Both the position numbers and the translations under genes were made by a program. The notes under the pieces are model-generated. The model saw only the letters and a program-made list of their open reading frames with translations, was not told where the DNA came from and ran no database searches. This document shows positions 15,980-23,586 of a stretch of 29,399 bases of DNA, piece by piece; the stretch's first letter is position 1, and each line of letters opens with the position of its first letter. The stretch spans positions 1 to 29,399 of the forward strand of contig DATKCA010000289.1 of assembly GCA_035544675.1 (NCBI GenBank). The letters run 5' to 3'. Source of the DNA: DATKCA01 sp035544675 (GTDB lineage: Bacteria > Acidobacteriota > Thermoanaerobaculia > Gp7-AA8).

Positions 15980-16592
15980 CGATCACGCCATTTTCCGGCA
16001 GGGCGTGAAACAGATCCTGGCGCAGTACGACCCGCAGTTGAAGGTGGGCGAGGCCTCGACCGCCGCCGAGGCCATGCGCCTGGCCAGGGAGGCGCGTTGG
16101 GACGTGGTCATCCTCGACCTCTCCCTGCCCGATCGCAGCGGATTGCAGCTGCTCAGCGAGTTGAAACGCGAGCAGCCGGACGTCCCGGTGCTCGTGCTGA
16201 CGATGCACGGCGACGACGAATACGCGGTGCGCGCGCTCCGCAACGGCGCCTCGGGCTACGTCACCAAGGAGAGCGCGCCGGAGGAGCTGGTCACGGCCGT
16301 CCAGAAGGTGACGCGGGGCGGAAGGTACATGACGCCGTCGCTCGCGGAGCGAGTGGCGTTCGGTGTGGCCACCCCGGCCACGACGGAGAAGCCGCACCAG
16401 AGTCTGTCCGAGCGCGAGCTCCAGATCCTGCGGCTGATCGGCGAGGGGAAGAGTCTGAAGGAGATCGCGGCCATGCTGTCGCTCAGTGTCAAGAGCGTCG
16501 GCACGTACCGGGCCCGCGTACTCGACAAGATGGCGATGAACACCAACGCGGACCTGATCCGCTACGTCGTCGAGAACAGCCTGACGTTGTAA
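15957..16592 (+). CDS. NarL/LuxR-family response regulator
   Basis: 211 residues. The receiver domain (1-120) has the acidic pair D8-D9 and phospho-acceptor D54 ('VVILDLSLPDRSG'), then conserved 'VLTMHGDDEYAVRALRNGASGYVTKES'. The GerE/LuxR helix-turn-helix (about 143-205) carries 'LSERELQILRLIGEGKSLKEIA' and 'SVKSVGTYRARVLDKM'. It is a DNA-binding transcription factor paired with the kinase just upstream (23-nt overlap). The likely target is its own porin operon, although no obvious operator was found upstream of 13128. The stop is followed at once by a long inverted repeat. Confidence 0.93.
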   Translation: MLRALCVDDHAIFRQGVKQILAQYDPQLKVGEASTAAEAMRLAREARWDVVILDLSLPDRSGLQLLSELKREQPDVPVLVLTMHGDDEYAVRALRNGASGYVTKESAPEELVTAVQKVTRGGRYMTPSLAERVAFGVATPATTEKPHQSLSERELQILRLIGEGKSLKEIAAMLSLSVKSVGTYRARVLDKMAMNTNADLIRYVVENSLTL

Positions 16593-16682
16593 GGGGTCAG
16601 GTCTTCGGTTGTCCGGTTTCGCTACGGGCCGTATAGTTTTCTACGATCGGTAGCGAAACCGGACAACCGAAGACCTGACCCC
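16593..16682. repeat. 33-bp perfect inverted repeat, REP/MITE-like, bidirectional terminator
   Basis: Arms 16593-16625 and 16650-16682 are perfect reverse complements, beginning GGGGTCAGGTCTTCGG and separated by a 24-nt loop. It starts on the base after the TAA of the LuxR-type regulator and ends 3 nt before the stop of the convergent LytTR gene, so it fills the whole gap. It can form a very stable hairpin in both transcripts. GGGGTCAGG ends are typical of REP-type sequences moved by RAYT transposases; no transposase is present here. Confidence 0.88.
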
Positions 16683-16685
16683 CAT

Positions 16686-17429
16686 CTAGAACCGGCCGAG
16701 CGCGGCTTCGAGGTTCCGGCGGTACACCGGGCTGAGGGCGAAGCGGGCGCCGCTCGACAGCACGACGGTGTAGGAGTCCTTCCCTTCGTGAATGAGCTCC
16801 AGAACTCGATCGGTGTTCACGATCCTCGATCTCTGGATCCGGATGAAGTGCCGGGCCGGAAGGCGCGCCAGGATCTGAACCATGGTCAGGCGCATGAGGA
16901 AGCTCTCCTGCCCGCGGTGAAGCTTGACGTAGTTCCCCACCGACTCGATCCAGTCGATCTCCTCGGGGCGGAGGAAGAGCACGCGCTCGCCGGCACGAAC
17001 GACGATGCGCTGCTGCGGTCTGGAGGCCAGAAGGTCGTGGATGCGGTCGCTGGCGCCGCGCGTACCGATCACGTCGCGGGCGCGCCGGAACGCCTCTTCC
17101 AGACGCTCGGGCGCCACCGGCTTGAGCAGGTAGTCGATCGCGCTCACCTCGAAGGCGCGTACCGCGTATTCGTCGTACGCGGTGATGAAGATGACGTGCG
17201 GCAGCGCTTCAGGCGGCAGCGCCTCCAGGACGTCGAACCCGGTGGCGCCGGGGAGCTCGATGTCCATCAGCACGAGATCGGGCCGCCGCTCCTCCAGCAT
17301 GCGGACGGCTTCTTCCGGCGCGCCAGCCGAGCCGACGACCACGCAGCCGCTCTGCTGCGCGACGAGACTCTCCAGATGCTCCCGCGCCAGCGGCTCGTCC
17401 TCGACCACGGCGACGGAGAGGCTCTTCAT
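16686..17429 (-). CDS. LytTR-family response regulator
   Basis: 247 residues. The receiver domain (about 1-120) has acidic residues E10-D11, phospho-acceptor D56 ('LVLMDIELPG'), T83 and K103. The LytTR DNA-binding domain (about 145-245) has 'ERVLFLRPEEIDWIESVGNYVKLH', 'RIQRSRIVNTDRV' and 'SPVYRRNLEA'. Family members bind DNA as phosphorylated dimers and often regulate surface or metabolic genes. The gene overlaps the upstream LytS-type kinase gene by 4 nt (ATGA), so they are a cognate pair. Confidence 0.93.
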   Translation of the reverse strand: MKSLSVAVVEDEPLAREHLESLVAQQSGCVVVGSAGAPEEAVRMLEERRPDLVLMDIELPGATGFDVLEALPPEALPHVIFITAYDEYAVRAFEVSAIDYLLKPVAPERLEEAFRRARDVIGTRGASDRIHDLLASRPQQRIVVRAGERVLFLRPEEIDWIESVGNYVKLHRGQESFLMRLTMVQILARLPARHFIRIQRSRIVNTDRVLELIHEGKDSYTVVLSSGARFALSPVYRRNLEAALGRF

Positions 17430-19138
17430 GCCGCCGCCTTCCGCAGCGGCAGATCGAGCCTGACGACCGTCCGGGCGGCTTCCGAAGCGATGGTGAGGTG
17501 CGCGTCCCCGGCGCCGTAGAGATGGGTGAGTCTCGAGCGGATGCTGGTCAGGCCGATGCCCGATCGTAGCGGCGGATGGATTCCCGCGCCGTCATCCTCC
17601 ACCTCCAGGAGCAGCCTGGTCTCTGTGACCACAGCGCGGACGAACACCGCGCCACCCGTCGCACTCTGCGAGATGCCGTGCCGCACCGCATTCTCGACGA
17701 GAGGCTGAATGACGAACGGCGGGACCAGCGCGGAGCGCGCGGCCGGCGAAATCTGCGCATCGAACGTGAGCCGCTCCTGCAGCCTGGTCCGCTCCACGGC
17801 GATGTAGCTCTCCACGATGTCCATTTCGTCCGAGAGGGCGACCTCCTGCTCCTCCTGATGCGTGACGGACATGCGCAGCAGGTGCCGCAAGCGAAGAACC
17901 ATCGTGGCCGCCTGCTCCGGACTTCGGCGAAGAAGCGTGACGACCGACGTCAGGGCGTTGAAGAGGAAATGCGGACGGAGCTGAGCGCGAAGGGTCTGCA
18001 GCTGGGCGGCCGCCAGCCTCTCCGACAGCTCGAGCGCATCCATGGCCGCGCGATGACGGCTCTGGGCGAAATCGACGAAGTGGACGAAGTAGACGACCAG
18101 GGACGAGATGAGCAGCTTCAGCGTCAACCCGTCCCCCACCACTCCGCGGGGCCGCTCGTAAGACCTCGTCAGAATCCCCGACGGCAGGGCCAGCTCGGTC
18201 AGCACGGAGAAGAGGACGATCGCAGCAAGGAGCGCCAGGAGTCTGTTCCGGCGCGCGCGCGAAGCACGCCGCACCGTCCAGACCAGGAGAGGGGCGGCCG
18301 CTCCGGCCAGCAGCCAGCCGGACACGCGCCACAGCAGCGTCTCAGCCGGGATGGCCACTCCGCGGGCGGCGAACGAAATCGCAAAGATCAGGTTGGCGTA
18401 GACGCCGAACCCGGCGAACGCCGTCGCGGCCAGCACGCCGGCGTGGCGCGCGCCGAACGTCACGCCGGCCGGGACGGACTCGCGCGGCGGAGGGTCCGCG
18501 GCGATGTGCGTGCTCCGCAGCAGTTCCCGCAGCGATGACGTGAAATCGTAGATGAGGCGCTCGGCCTCCGCGGGCCGCGACGCGCTGGTCATCTGGATCG
18601 CCTCGAGCTCCCCGTCGATGTGCAGCGGCCGGAGGTGCAGCCTGACCGCCTCCAGCTCCGCCCGCGCCAGCCGCTCGCTCATCTCCGCGGTGGCAATCTC
18701 GTTTCTGCGCGCGCCGCGTGCCGCGGCCAACGCTTCCGCGGCGATCGCTACCAGCGAGTAGCTGGCGATTCCGAAGACGAAGTGGCGGGGCAGTCGCTCG
18801 GCCACGAAGGCGGTTAGCTGCTGCCTCGCGTCCGGGTCGAGGAGCACGCTGAGCGCGGTGTACATCATCAGATGCAGCAACGGCGCCGAAAGTGCTCCAA
18901 GAATGTGCTTCAACGTCTTCGGAACCCGCGGTGTGCCGTCGATGTAGAGGACGATCAGCGGCGTCAGGATCGACCACTGCAGCCAGCTCGCCACGACGAA
19001 GACGCTTTGACGCCAGGACCGGTAGTACTCGTCGCCCGAGAGGATCGCGACCAGCATCAGCGCGCCGCAGATCACCATCCAGCCAGTGGCGATGAGGAGG
19101 ATGTCGCGCCGGCGGTCCGTCGTCACCTTGCCCCACAT
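17426..19138 (-). CDS. LytS/YehU-type sensor histidine kinase with multi-TM domain
   Basis: 570 residues from ATG 19138 (GTG 19126 is an alternative; the frame could start still earlier). There are two membrane clusters: N-terminal (about 15-150) and central (about 230-355), with a coiled helix between. The His_kinase domain has 'LRPHFLFNALTSV' with H390, and the HATPase has N483 ('PLVENAVRHGI'), 'DDGAGI' and 'GIGLTSIRSRL'. The architecture resembles 5TM/LytS kinases with two membrane blocks instead of one. The 'VRLHLRPL' segment at about 165-190 recalls a degenerate copy of the phospho-acceptor motif, and the whole membrane-plus-helix unit may be duplicated. It is cognate to the LytTR regulator (4-nt overlap) and divergent from the GT-C gene. 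Confidence 0.9.
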   Translation of the reverse strand: MWGKVTTDRRRDILLIATGWMVICGALMLVAILSGDEYYRSWRQSVFVVASWLQWSILTPLIVLYIDGTPRVPKTLKHILGALSAPLLHLMMYTALSVLLDPDARQQLTAFVAERLPRHFVFGIASYSLVAIAAEALAAARGARRNEIATAEMSERLARAELEAVRLHLRPLHIDGELEAIQMTSASRPAEAERLIYDFTSSLRELLRSTHIAADPPPRESVPAGVTFGARHAGVLAATAFAGFGVYANLIFAISFAARGVAIPAETLLWRVSGWLLAGAAAPLLVWTVRRASRARRNRLLALLAAIVLFSVLTELALPSGILTRSYERPRGVVGDGLTLKLLISSLVVYFVHFVDFAQSRHRAAMDALELSERLAAAQLQTLRAQLRPHFLFNALTSVVTLLRRSPEQAATMVLRLRHLLRMSVTHQEEQEVALSDEMDIVESYIAVERTRLQERLTFDAQISPAARSALVPPFVIQPLVENAVRHGISQSATGGAVFVRAVVTETRLLLEVEDDGAGIHPPLRSGIGLTSIRSRLTHLYGAGDAHLTIASEAARTVVRLDLPLRKAAA

Positions 19139-19277
19139 CGTACGGGGAGGGCCCGGGCCGCGGGAAGGGCACCCACCCGGTTCTGCCCGCGCCGCGCCCC
19201 ATTCTGACCACGTCCCTCCGCCTCTCGTCACTTTGCGCGTCTTTCTGGAGCCGTTCTGGCGGAGAACTGCTTTGGCG

Positions 19278-20633
19278 ATGAGACTTCTCCTGGCCGGGGT
19301 GCTTTCGGAAGCGGTTTACCTCTGGATGGCCCGCCTTCCATCGGCCAACGGCCTGGCCACGGTGGCCTCGTTCCTCTGCGCGATGGCGCTGCTGTTCGCA
19401 CTCTGTGCGTACGCGTACCGGCAGCTGCACCACGCGGTCACGCGGCCGGCGCTGGTGGCGATCTTCGCGGCCGCACTCGTTTTCCGGCTGACGCTGATTC
19501 CGGCAGGCCTGCCCGACTCCGAGGCCGGCCTTTTTGCGAGTCTGCGCGCGGATGTCACCGGCACGACGGTCGAGTTCGACCGCTTTCTTCTCTTCGACCA
19601 CGACGTGTGGCGGTTCCTGTGGGAAGGCCACGTCTTCAGCCATCGCGGCTCACCGGCCGCGTTCCCGCCGGAGAACGCTGACCACTCGCTCATCACGCCG
19701 TATCAGTCCGAGCGCGACTGGGACCACGTCCTCAGCTTCGTCAACCATCCGGAGGAGGCCACGGTCTACCCGCCGCTCGCGCAGCAGCTCTTCCTCGTGT
19801 CGCACGCCATCGCGCCCGGCAGCGTGGTGGCCTGGAAGGCGTGCGTCATCGCCGTGGACATGACGGCGATGCTCTTCACCGCCCTCGGACTGCACGCCGC
19901 GGGGCGCTCGCCCGGGATCGCCGTGCTGTACGGATGGAACCCGCTCGTCGTCAAGGTCGGAGCGGGGAGCGGTCACTTCGACGCGCTCGTGGCCTGCACC
20001 GTCGCCTTGTGTGTCTGGGCGCTCCTCCGCCGATGGCGCCTGGTGGCAGCGCTGGCATTCGTGGCCGCGGCGCTGACGAAGGTCTTCCCGGTGATCCTGT
20101 TTCCGCTGGTCCTGCGCCGGACGGGATGGCGTCCGTTGCTCGTGGCCGGGTCGGCCGGTCTCGTCGTGGTGGCCACGCAGCCCGGCCTCATCGAGCGGCT
20201 TCTGCACTTCGGGACGCGGTGGCGGTTCAACGGCGGTGTTCACCGGGCGCTGTTCTCAGTGGAATCGGCGTGGGGCGGCGCGGGGGGCGTGAGCACGGCG
20301 ATCTGTGCGGCGCTCGCGCTGCTGATCATCGCCGTAGTTGCGCTCCGCGATGACGGAGCGCCGCATTCGTTCGCCGGCCGTGCCGCGGACACGCTCGGCG
20401 GCTGTCTCGTCGTCAGCCCGGCGGTGTTCCCGTGGTACGTGACCTGGTTGCTGCCCGCCGCCGTCATCGGCCGGCGCTGGCACTGGGTCGCATTCTCGGC
20501 GCTGGTCTGCGCCGCCTTCCTCGTCATGGTCAATGGTCGCGAATATCCGGCCGCACTGCTGCTGGAGTACGGCGCGTTGCTGGCTCTCTGGCTGCGGTTC
20601 CGCGATCGGAAAATAGAAAGGGGATTCTCATGA
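19278..20633 (+). CDS. Polyprenol-dependent GT-C (GT87/ArnT-like) membrane glycosyltransferase
   Basis: 451 residues from ATG 19278. There is no good Shine-Dalgarno, and an upstream start within the preceding 60 nt is possible. About ten membrane helices. The first extracytoplasmic loop has the GT-C signature 'FDHDVWRFLWEGHVFSHRG' plus 'VYPPLAQQLF', where relatives use an acidic pair to bind the polyprenyl-phosphate sugar. The rest has 'GWNPLVVKVGAGSGHFDALVA' and 'ALTKVFPVILFPLVL'. The donor is presumably polyprenyl-phosphate-hexose; acceptor unknown. The stop overlaps the next ATG (ATGA), so it is cotranscribed with the secreted small protein and the GT2 gene, whose product would make the donor. 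Confidence 0.83.
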   Translation: MRLLLAGVLSEAVYLWMARLPSANGLATVASFLCAMALLFALCAYAYRQLHHAVTRPALVAIFAAALVFRLTLIPAGLPDSEAGLFASLRADVTGTTVEFDRFLLFDHDVWRFLWEGHVFSHRGSPAAFPPENADHSLITPYQSERDWDHVLSFVNHPEEATVYPPLAQQLFLVSHAIAPGSVVAWKACVIAVDMTAMLFTALGLHAAGRSPGIAVLYGWNPLVVKVGAGSGHFDALVACTVALCVWALLRRWRLVAALAFVAAALTKVFPVILFPLVLRRTGWRPLLVAGSAGLVVVATQPGLIERLLHFGTRWRFNGGVHRALFSVESAWGGAGGVSTAICAALALLIIAVVALRDDGAPHSFAGRAADTLGGCLVVSPAVFPWYVTWLLPAAVIGRRWHWVAFSALVCAAFLVMVNGREYPAALLLEYGALLALWLRFRDRKIERGFS

Positions 20634-21025
20634 AACGCGTTGCATTTCTCGCTGTCGTCGTGTTGTTCGTCTCGGTGTCCGTGGCGCTCGCTCAGGGCAG
20701 CGGGCCGTCCGGCGGTCCCGCATTTGCCGTTACCAAGCACATGAAGGGCGTCGTCCACGAGATCGATCTGGAGAAGAACTTCCTCATCATCGAGACCGGA
20801 GAGGAGAAGACGCTCCTGCGCTTCGATCTCGACAAACAGACGAAGCTGAAGGCCGACAAGAAGACCGATCTGGCCCGATCGAAGAAGAAAGTGGAGCTGA
20901 AGGACTTCCAGAAGGATCAGGTGATCCGCGTGTCTTACGTCCAGGACAATCCGTCCGCGGCGGTAGAGTTGCGTCTGCTGGCCGAGAAGGCGGTCGAGCT
21001 GAGCAGTCTTCCAGCCGGGCAATGA
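20630..21025 (+). CDS. Small exported OB-fold-like protein
   Basis: 131 residues with a signal peptide (MKRVAFLAVVVLFVSVSVALAQG). The mature 110 residues have 'KGVVHEIDLEKNFLIIETG', 'TLLRFDLDKQTKLKADKK' and 'DFQKDQVIRVSYVQDN', a small β-barrel of the DUF5666/OB-like kind. AAGGGGA lies 5 nt before the ATG, and the ATG overlaps the upstream stop, fixing the start. It is sandwiched between two glycosyltransferase genes (4-nt gap to the next), so it may help in the same envelope glycan pathway. Function unknown. Confidence 0.75.
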   Translation: MKRVAFLAVVVLFVSVSVALAQGSGPSGGPAFAVTKHMKGVVHEIDLEKNFLIIETGEEKTLLRFDLDKQTKLKADKKTDLARSKKKVELKDFQKDQVIRVSYVQDNPSAAVELRLLAEKAVELSSLPAGQ

Positions 21026-21029
21026 CACG

Positions 21030-21749
21030 ATGCACGTCACGGTGATCATCCCTGCTCTCGACGAGGAGCTGTCGATCGGCGCAGTCCTCGACAGCCTGAA
21101 GGGCAGTCTCGTCCGTTCGGTCATCGTGGCCGACAACGGGAGCTCGGACAGGACCGCCCAGATCGCCGCCGCGCGCGGTGCGCTGGTGGTGCGCGAGCCG
21201 GAGCGCGGCTATGGGGCGGCGTGCGCCGCGGCCGTGAAGCACCTGCCGGCGGAGACGTCGATCGTGGTTTTCATGGACGCCGACGGCGCCGACGACCCGG
21301 CCGATCTGGCCCGCCTGATCGAGCCGGTCGAGGCAGGGGAGAAGGACCTGGTGATCGGAGCGCGCCGGCACATCGACGCCGGCGCGCTGACCCCGCAACA
21401 GCGGATCGGCAACCGCATCGCCACGACTCTCATCCGCCTCCTCTACGGCTTCCGCTACACCGACCTCGGTCCGTTCCGCGCCGTGCGCCGTTCCACGCTG
21501 GACAGGATGAACATGCGCGACCGCCGTTACGGCTGGACGGTGGAGATGCAGATCCGCGCGCTGCAGATCGGCGCGCGCGCCGGCGAGGTGGACGTTCACT
21601 ACCGGCGGCGGGCCGGCCGCTCGAAGATCAGCGGGACCGTATCGGGCGTGCTCAAGGCAGGCTTCTGGATCCTCTACACCGTATTCGCACACGCGATCGC
21701 GTGGCCCGCCCGGCGTCGATCAGCACGGTGGAGTGGCGTGGCACGCTGA
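21030..21749 (+). CDS. GT2 polyprenyl-phosphate glycosyltransferase (DPM1-like)
   Basis: 239 residues. The GT-A fold starts 'VTVIIPALDEELSIGAVL', then 'VADNGSSDRT', and the metal/nucleotide motif D83-A-D85 in 'VVFMDADGADDPADL'. The following 'FRYTDLGPFRAVRR' and 'YGWTVEMQIRALQ' are typical of dolichol/undecaprenyl-phosphate mannosyl- or glucosyltransferases. There is only a hint of one C-terminal membrane segment. It probably transfers a hexose from a nucleotide sugar to polyprenyl phosphate, giving the donor for the GT-C enzyme in the same operon. The gene ends 24 nt before the convergent hemerythrin gene. Confidence 0.88.
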   Translation: MHVTVIIPALDEELSIGAVLDSLKGSLVRSVIVADNGSSDRTAQIAAARGALVVREPERGYGAACAAAVKHLPAETSIVVFMDADGADDPADLARLIEPVEAGEKDLVIGARRHIDAGALTPQQRIGNRIATTLIRLLYGFRYTDLGPFRAVRRSTLDRMNMRDRRYGWTVEMQIRALQIGARAGEVDVHYRRRAGRSKISGTVSGVLKAGFWILYTVFAHAIAWPARRRSARWSGVAR

Positions 21750-21773
21750 TGGGACCGCTCGAGCGCAGCCGGG

Positions 21774-22343
21774 CTAATTTCCCAACAGCGCGCGCCGTCC
21801 GTCTTCCGCTTCCCGCACGAGCTGCTCGATGCTCCTGCGTGTAACCTCGGTATCGGCATGCGGTGCGAGCGCCACCGGCGGCGTGGCGCGAACGCGTGTC
21901 ATCAATGCGGATATGTCTGCGCCCGCAATCGCCTCCACCGCCTCGTAGAGCCCGTCCGCGACTTCCTCCAGCTCGTTGTGAGGCTGGAGAATCTCGATGA
22001 TTCTCTCGATCTCCGCTGGTGTGGGAGGCGGAACCAGCAGCGCTGCGAGCGCGGCGTGATCGCGGTGAAGCTGCTGGACAGTCATTCCGAGCGTAGCGAG
22101 GAATCTGGGCGTCTGGGCGGTACCACGACGTGCCGGCCCCCCCCCGGATTCCTCGCTACGCTCGGAATGACGTGCTAGCGGAAACAGAATTCTCTCCTCG
22201 ATGGCGATGTGGCGCAGCAGACCCTCGCGAAAACGCTCGTACGGCTCGCGGTCGATCGTGCCGTCGCGTTTCACGCAGCGGCGCAGCAGTTCGTCGAGCC
22301 GCTCATGGTCACGGGCCAGAAAGTCGTGGAGCTCACCGGCCAT
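21774..22343 (-). CDS. Hemerythrin-domain protein with in-frame palindromic insertion
   Basis: 189 residues from ATG 22343, which overlaps the TDT channel gene's stop as TGATG. The four-helix hemerythrin fold has candidate di-iron ligands H13, H45, E49 ('RHIAIEERILFPL'), H93 and H96 ('QLHRDHAAL'), with another conserved set 'PHNELEEVADGLYEAV'. Hemerythrins bind O2, NO or iron. Residues about 59-88 ('HSERSEES...RFLATLGMT') have no counterpart in the fold: they are the translation of an inverted repeat (22081-22171) inserted in frame in the loop between helices 2 and 3. Last gene of the operon. A run of 9 G's in the coding strand (22137-22145) could cause slippage. Confidence 0.83.
   Translation of the reverse strand: MAGELHDFLARDHERLDELLRRCVKRDGTIDREPYERFREGLLRHIAIEERILFPLARHSERSEESGGGPARRGTAQTPRFLATLGMTVQQLHRDHAALAALLVPPPTPAEIERIIEILQPHNELEEVADGLYEAVEAIAGADISALMTRVRATPPVALAPHADTEVTRRSIEQLVREAEDGRRALLGN
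22081..22171. repeat. Palindromic 25-bp inverted repeat (HSERSEES/RFLATLGMT type) inside hemerythrin CDS
   Basis: The arms 22081-22105 and 22147-22171 are perfect reverse complements, with a 41-nt spacer containing a 9-C tract. On the minus strand they encode HSERSEES and RFLATLGMT, a translation I recognise as very common among bacterial genomes because it is a dispersed palindromic repeat. The insertion is a multiple of three and lacks stops, so the host frame stays open. Confidence 0.88.
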
Positions 22344-23365
22344 CACTTCCTCGCCAGGCTCTTCACCAGCCCGAAGAACGTCACCGCCCACGCCGCCAGC
22401 GCGATGAAGACGAACACCTGCGGCACCACCTCGAGGAAACGCAACTGCGTCGCACTCGCCAGTCTGGCCGTGCACACCGTGTACATCCCCAGCGGAAAGA
22501 CCGCCCCCCAGTACAGCGGGTTGTAGGTCAGCGGGAACTTCTTGTAGACGTGACGCCAGTATCCGAGGATCAGCAGCATCGGGATCCACCAGGTGGCGGT
22601 AGCCCAGAAGAGGATCGTCAGTCCGAGGATGAAGGGGTGAAGCGTCTCTAGGAGCGGAGACGAGGGCGATTGCGCGATCAGCAGCGTGCCCGCCAGCGTC
22701 GAGATCGCCATCGCGCCCATGTTGATCCAGTACGGCGGCATCAGGTCCGAGGGGGAGAACCTGAAGAACGTGTATCGATAGAAGATGAGCGAGATCAGCC
22801 AGATGTAGAGCATTCCGCCGGCGAGCCAGAACGCCAGGCTGACGAAGAGCAGTTCCTGGCGCCACGCCACGGCCGGCGCGAGGATCGACGCCAGCGTCGA
22901 GACCGACTCCGTGGCCACGACTGCGACCAGCCACCCTCCATTGATCCCCTGGTCGAGCGGCGGTTTCGTCTCCTTCACCGTCAGCGCGGTGAATACCGCG
23001 TAGACCAGGATGAGCCACAGCACGACGGTGAGCGCCCACAGCACGAACGCGATGCGGTAGCTCTCCAGAATCAGCACGATCTGCGATCCGAGCACGCTCG
23101 TCGCGGCGACGGCGGTGAAGAATCCGACGCCGCGCTGGTGATCGCTGACGTCGGCCAGCACCAGGCCGGGATAACGTGTCAGGCGGATGATCGTCAGCAC
23201 CCAGAGCACGGCGTAGGCGATTGCGTTGATCACCAGGAGCGCTTCCGGCACGACCGGGATGCCCATCGTCTGCGCGGCGATCGAGACGATGCCGGTCGCC
23301 ATCACGAGAGCGAAATAGGCTGGATGAAGTGTGGCGATGCCGCCGGCCGGCGGCGCTGCGCTCAC
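22343..23365 (-). CDS. TDT/SLAC1-like anion channel or dicarboxylate transporter
   Basis: 340 residues with ten membrane helices in a five-fold hairpin pattern. The N-terminus 'LHPAYFALVMATGIVSIAA' and 'FWATATWWIPMLLILGYWRH' plus 'YNPLYWGAVFPLGMYTVCTARLA' match the tellurite-resistance/dicarboxylate transporter (TDT) family. Members are TehA-like anion channels and plant SLAC1 (which conducts nitrate and chloride), and malate or sulfite carriers. The GTG start overlaps the stop of the small two-TM protein by 4 nt. In this operon a role in moving an anion substrate or product of the molybdoenzyme is the simplest inference. Confidence 0.87.
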   Translation of the reverse strand: MSAAPPAGGIATLHPAYFALVMATGIVSIAAQTMGIPVVPEALLVINAIAYAVLWVLTIIRLTRYPGLVLADVSDHQRGVGFFTAVAATSVLGSQIVLILESYRIAFVLWALTVVLWLILVYAVFTALTVKETKPPLDQGINGGWLVAVVATESVSTLASILAPAVAWRQELLFVSLAFWLAGGMLYIWLISLIFYRYTFFRFSPSDLMPPYWINMGAMAISTLAGTLLIAQSPSSPLLETLHPFILGLTILFWATATWWIPMLLILGYWRHVYKKFPLTYNPLYWGAVFPLGMYTVCTARLASATQLRFLEVVPQVFVFIALAAWAVTFFGLVKSLARK

Positions 23366-23586
23366 CGCCGCTCCATCTTATAGATGTAGGAGAGCAGTCC
23401 GAGGTTCAGCGCAAAGCAGACGATGCTGGCGATGGCCGCCGGAACGATGACGCGCTCCTGGCCGGCCAGGTACGCGTTCATCGTCGCCGTCAGCAGCCAG
23501 AGCTGCAGGATGACCATCATCAGGACGATGGCCAGGATGCCGAAGACAATGGTCGACTTCTGGTGGCGCGAGAACGTCTTCTTCAT
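23362..23586 (-). CDS. Small two-TM protein (DUF6755-like)
   Basis: 74 residues with two hydrophobic helices (about 13-35 and 43-66) linked by 'NAYLAGQERVIV'. The chain starts 'MKKTFSRHQKSTIVFG' and ends basic (YKMERR). It resembles a small protein found beside Rieske and ferredoxin subunits that I associate with DUF6755; function unknown, presumably an accessory subunit. It overlaps the Rieske gene by 4 nt (ATGA) and the TDT gene by 4 nt, so it belongs to the operon. Confidence 0.78.
   Translation of the reverse strand: MKKTFSRHQKSTIVFGILAIVLMMVILQLWLLTATMNAYLAGQERVIVPAAIASIVCFALNLGLLSYIYKMERR

Noticed and set aside
22081..22171. CRISPR-like or attachment-site interpretation of the inverted repeat
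   Set aside because: A single palindrome with a unique spacer, no array and no integrase or cas genes in the window.
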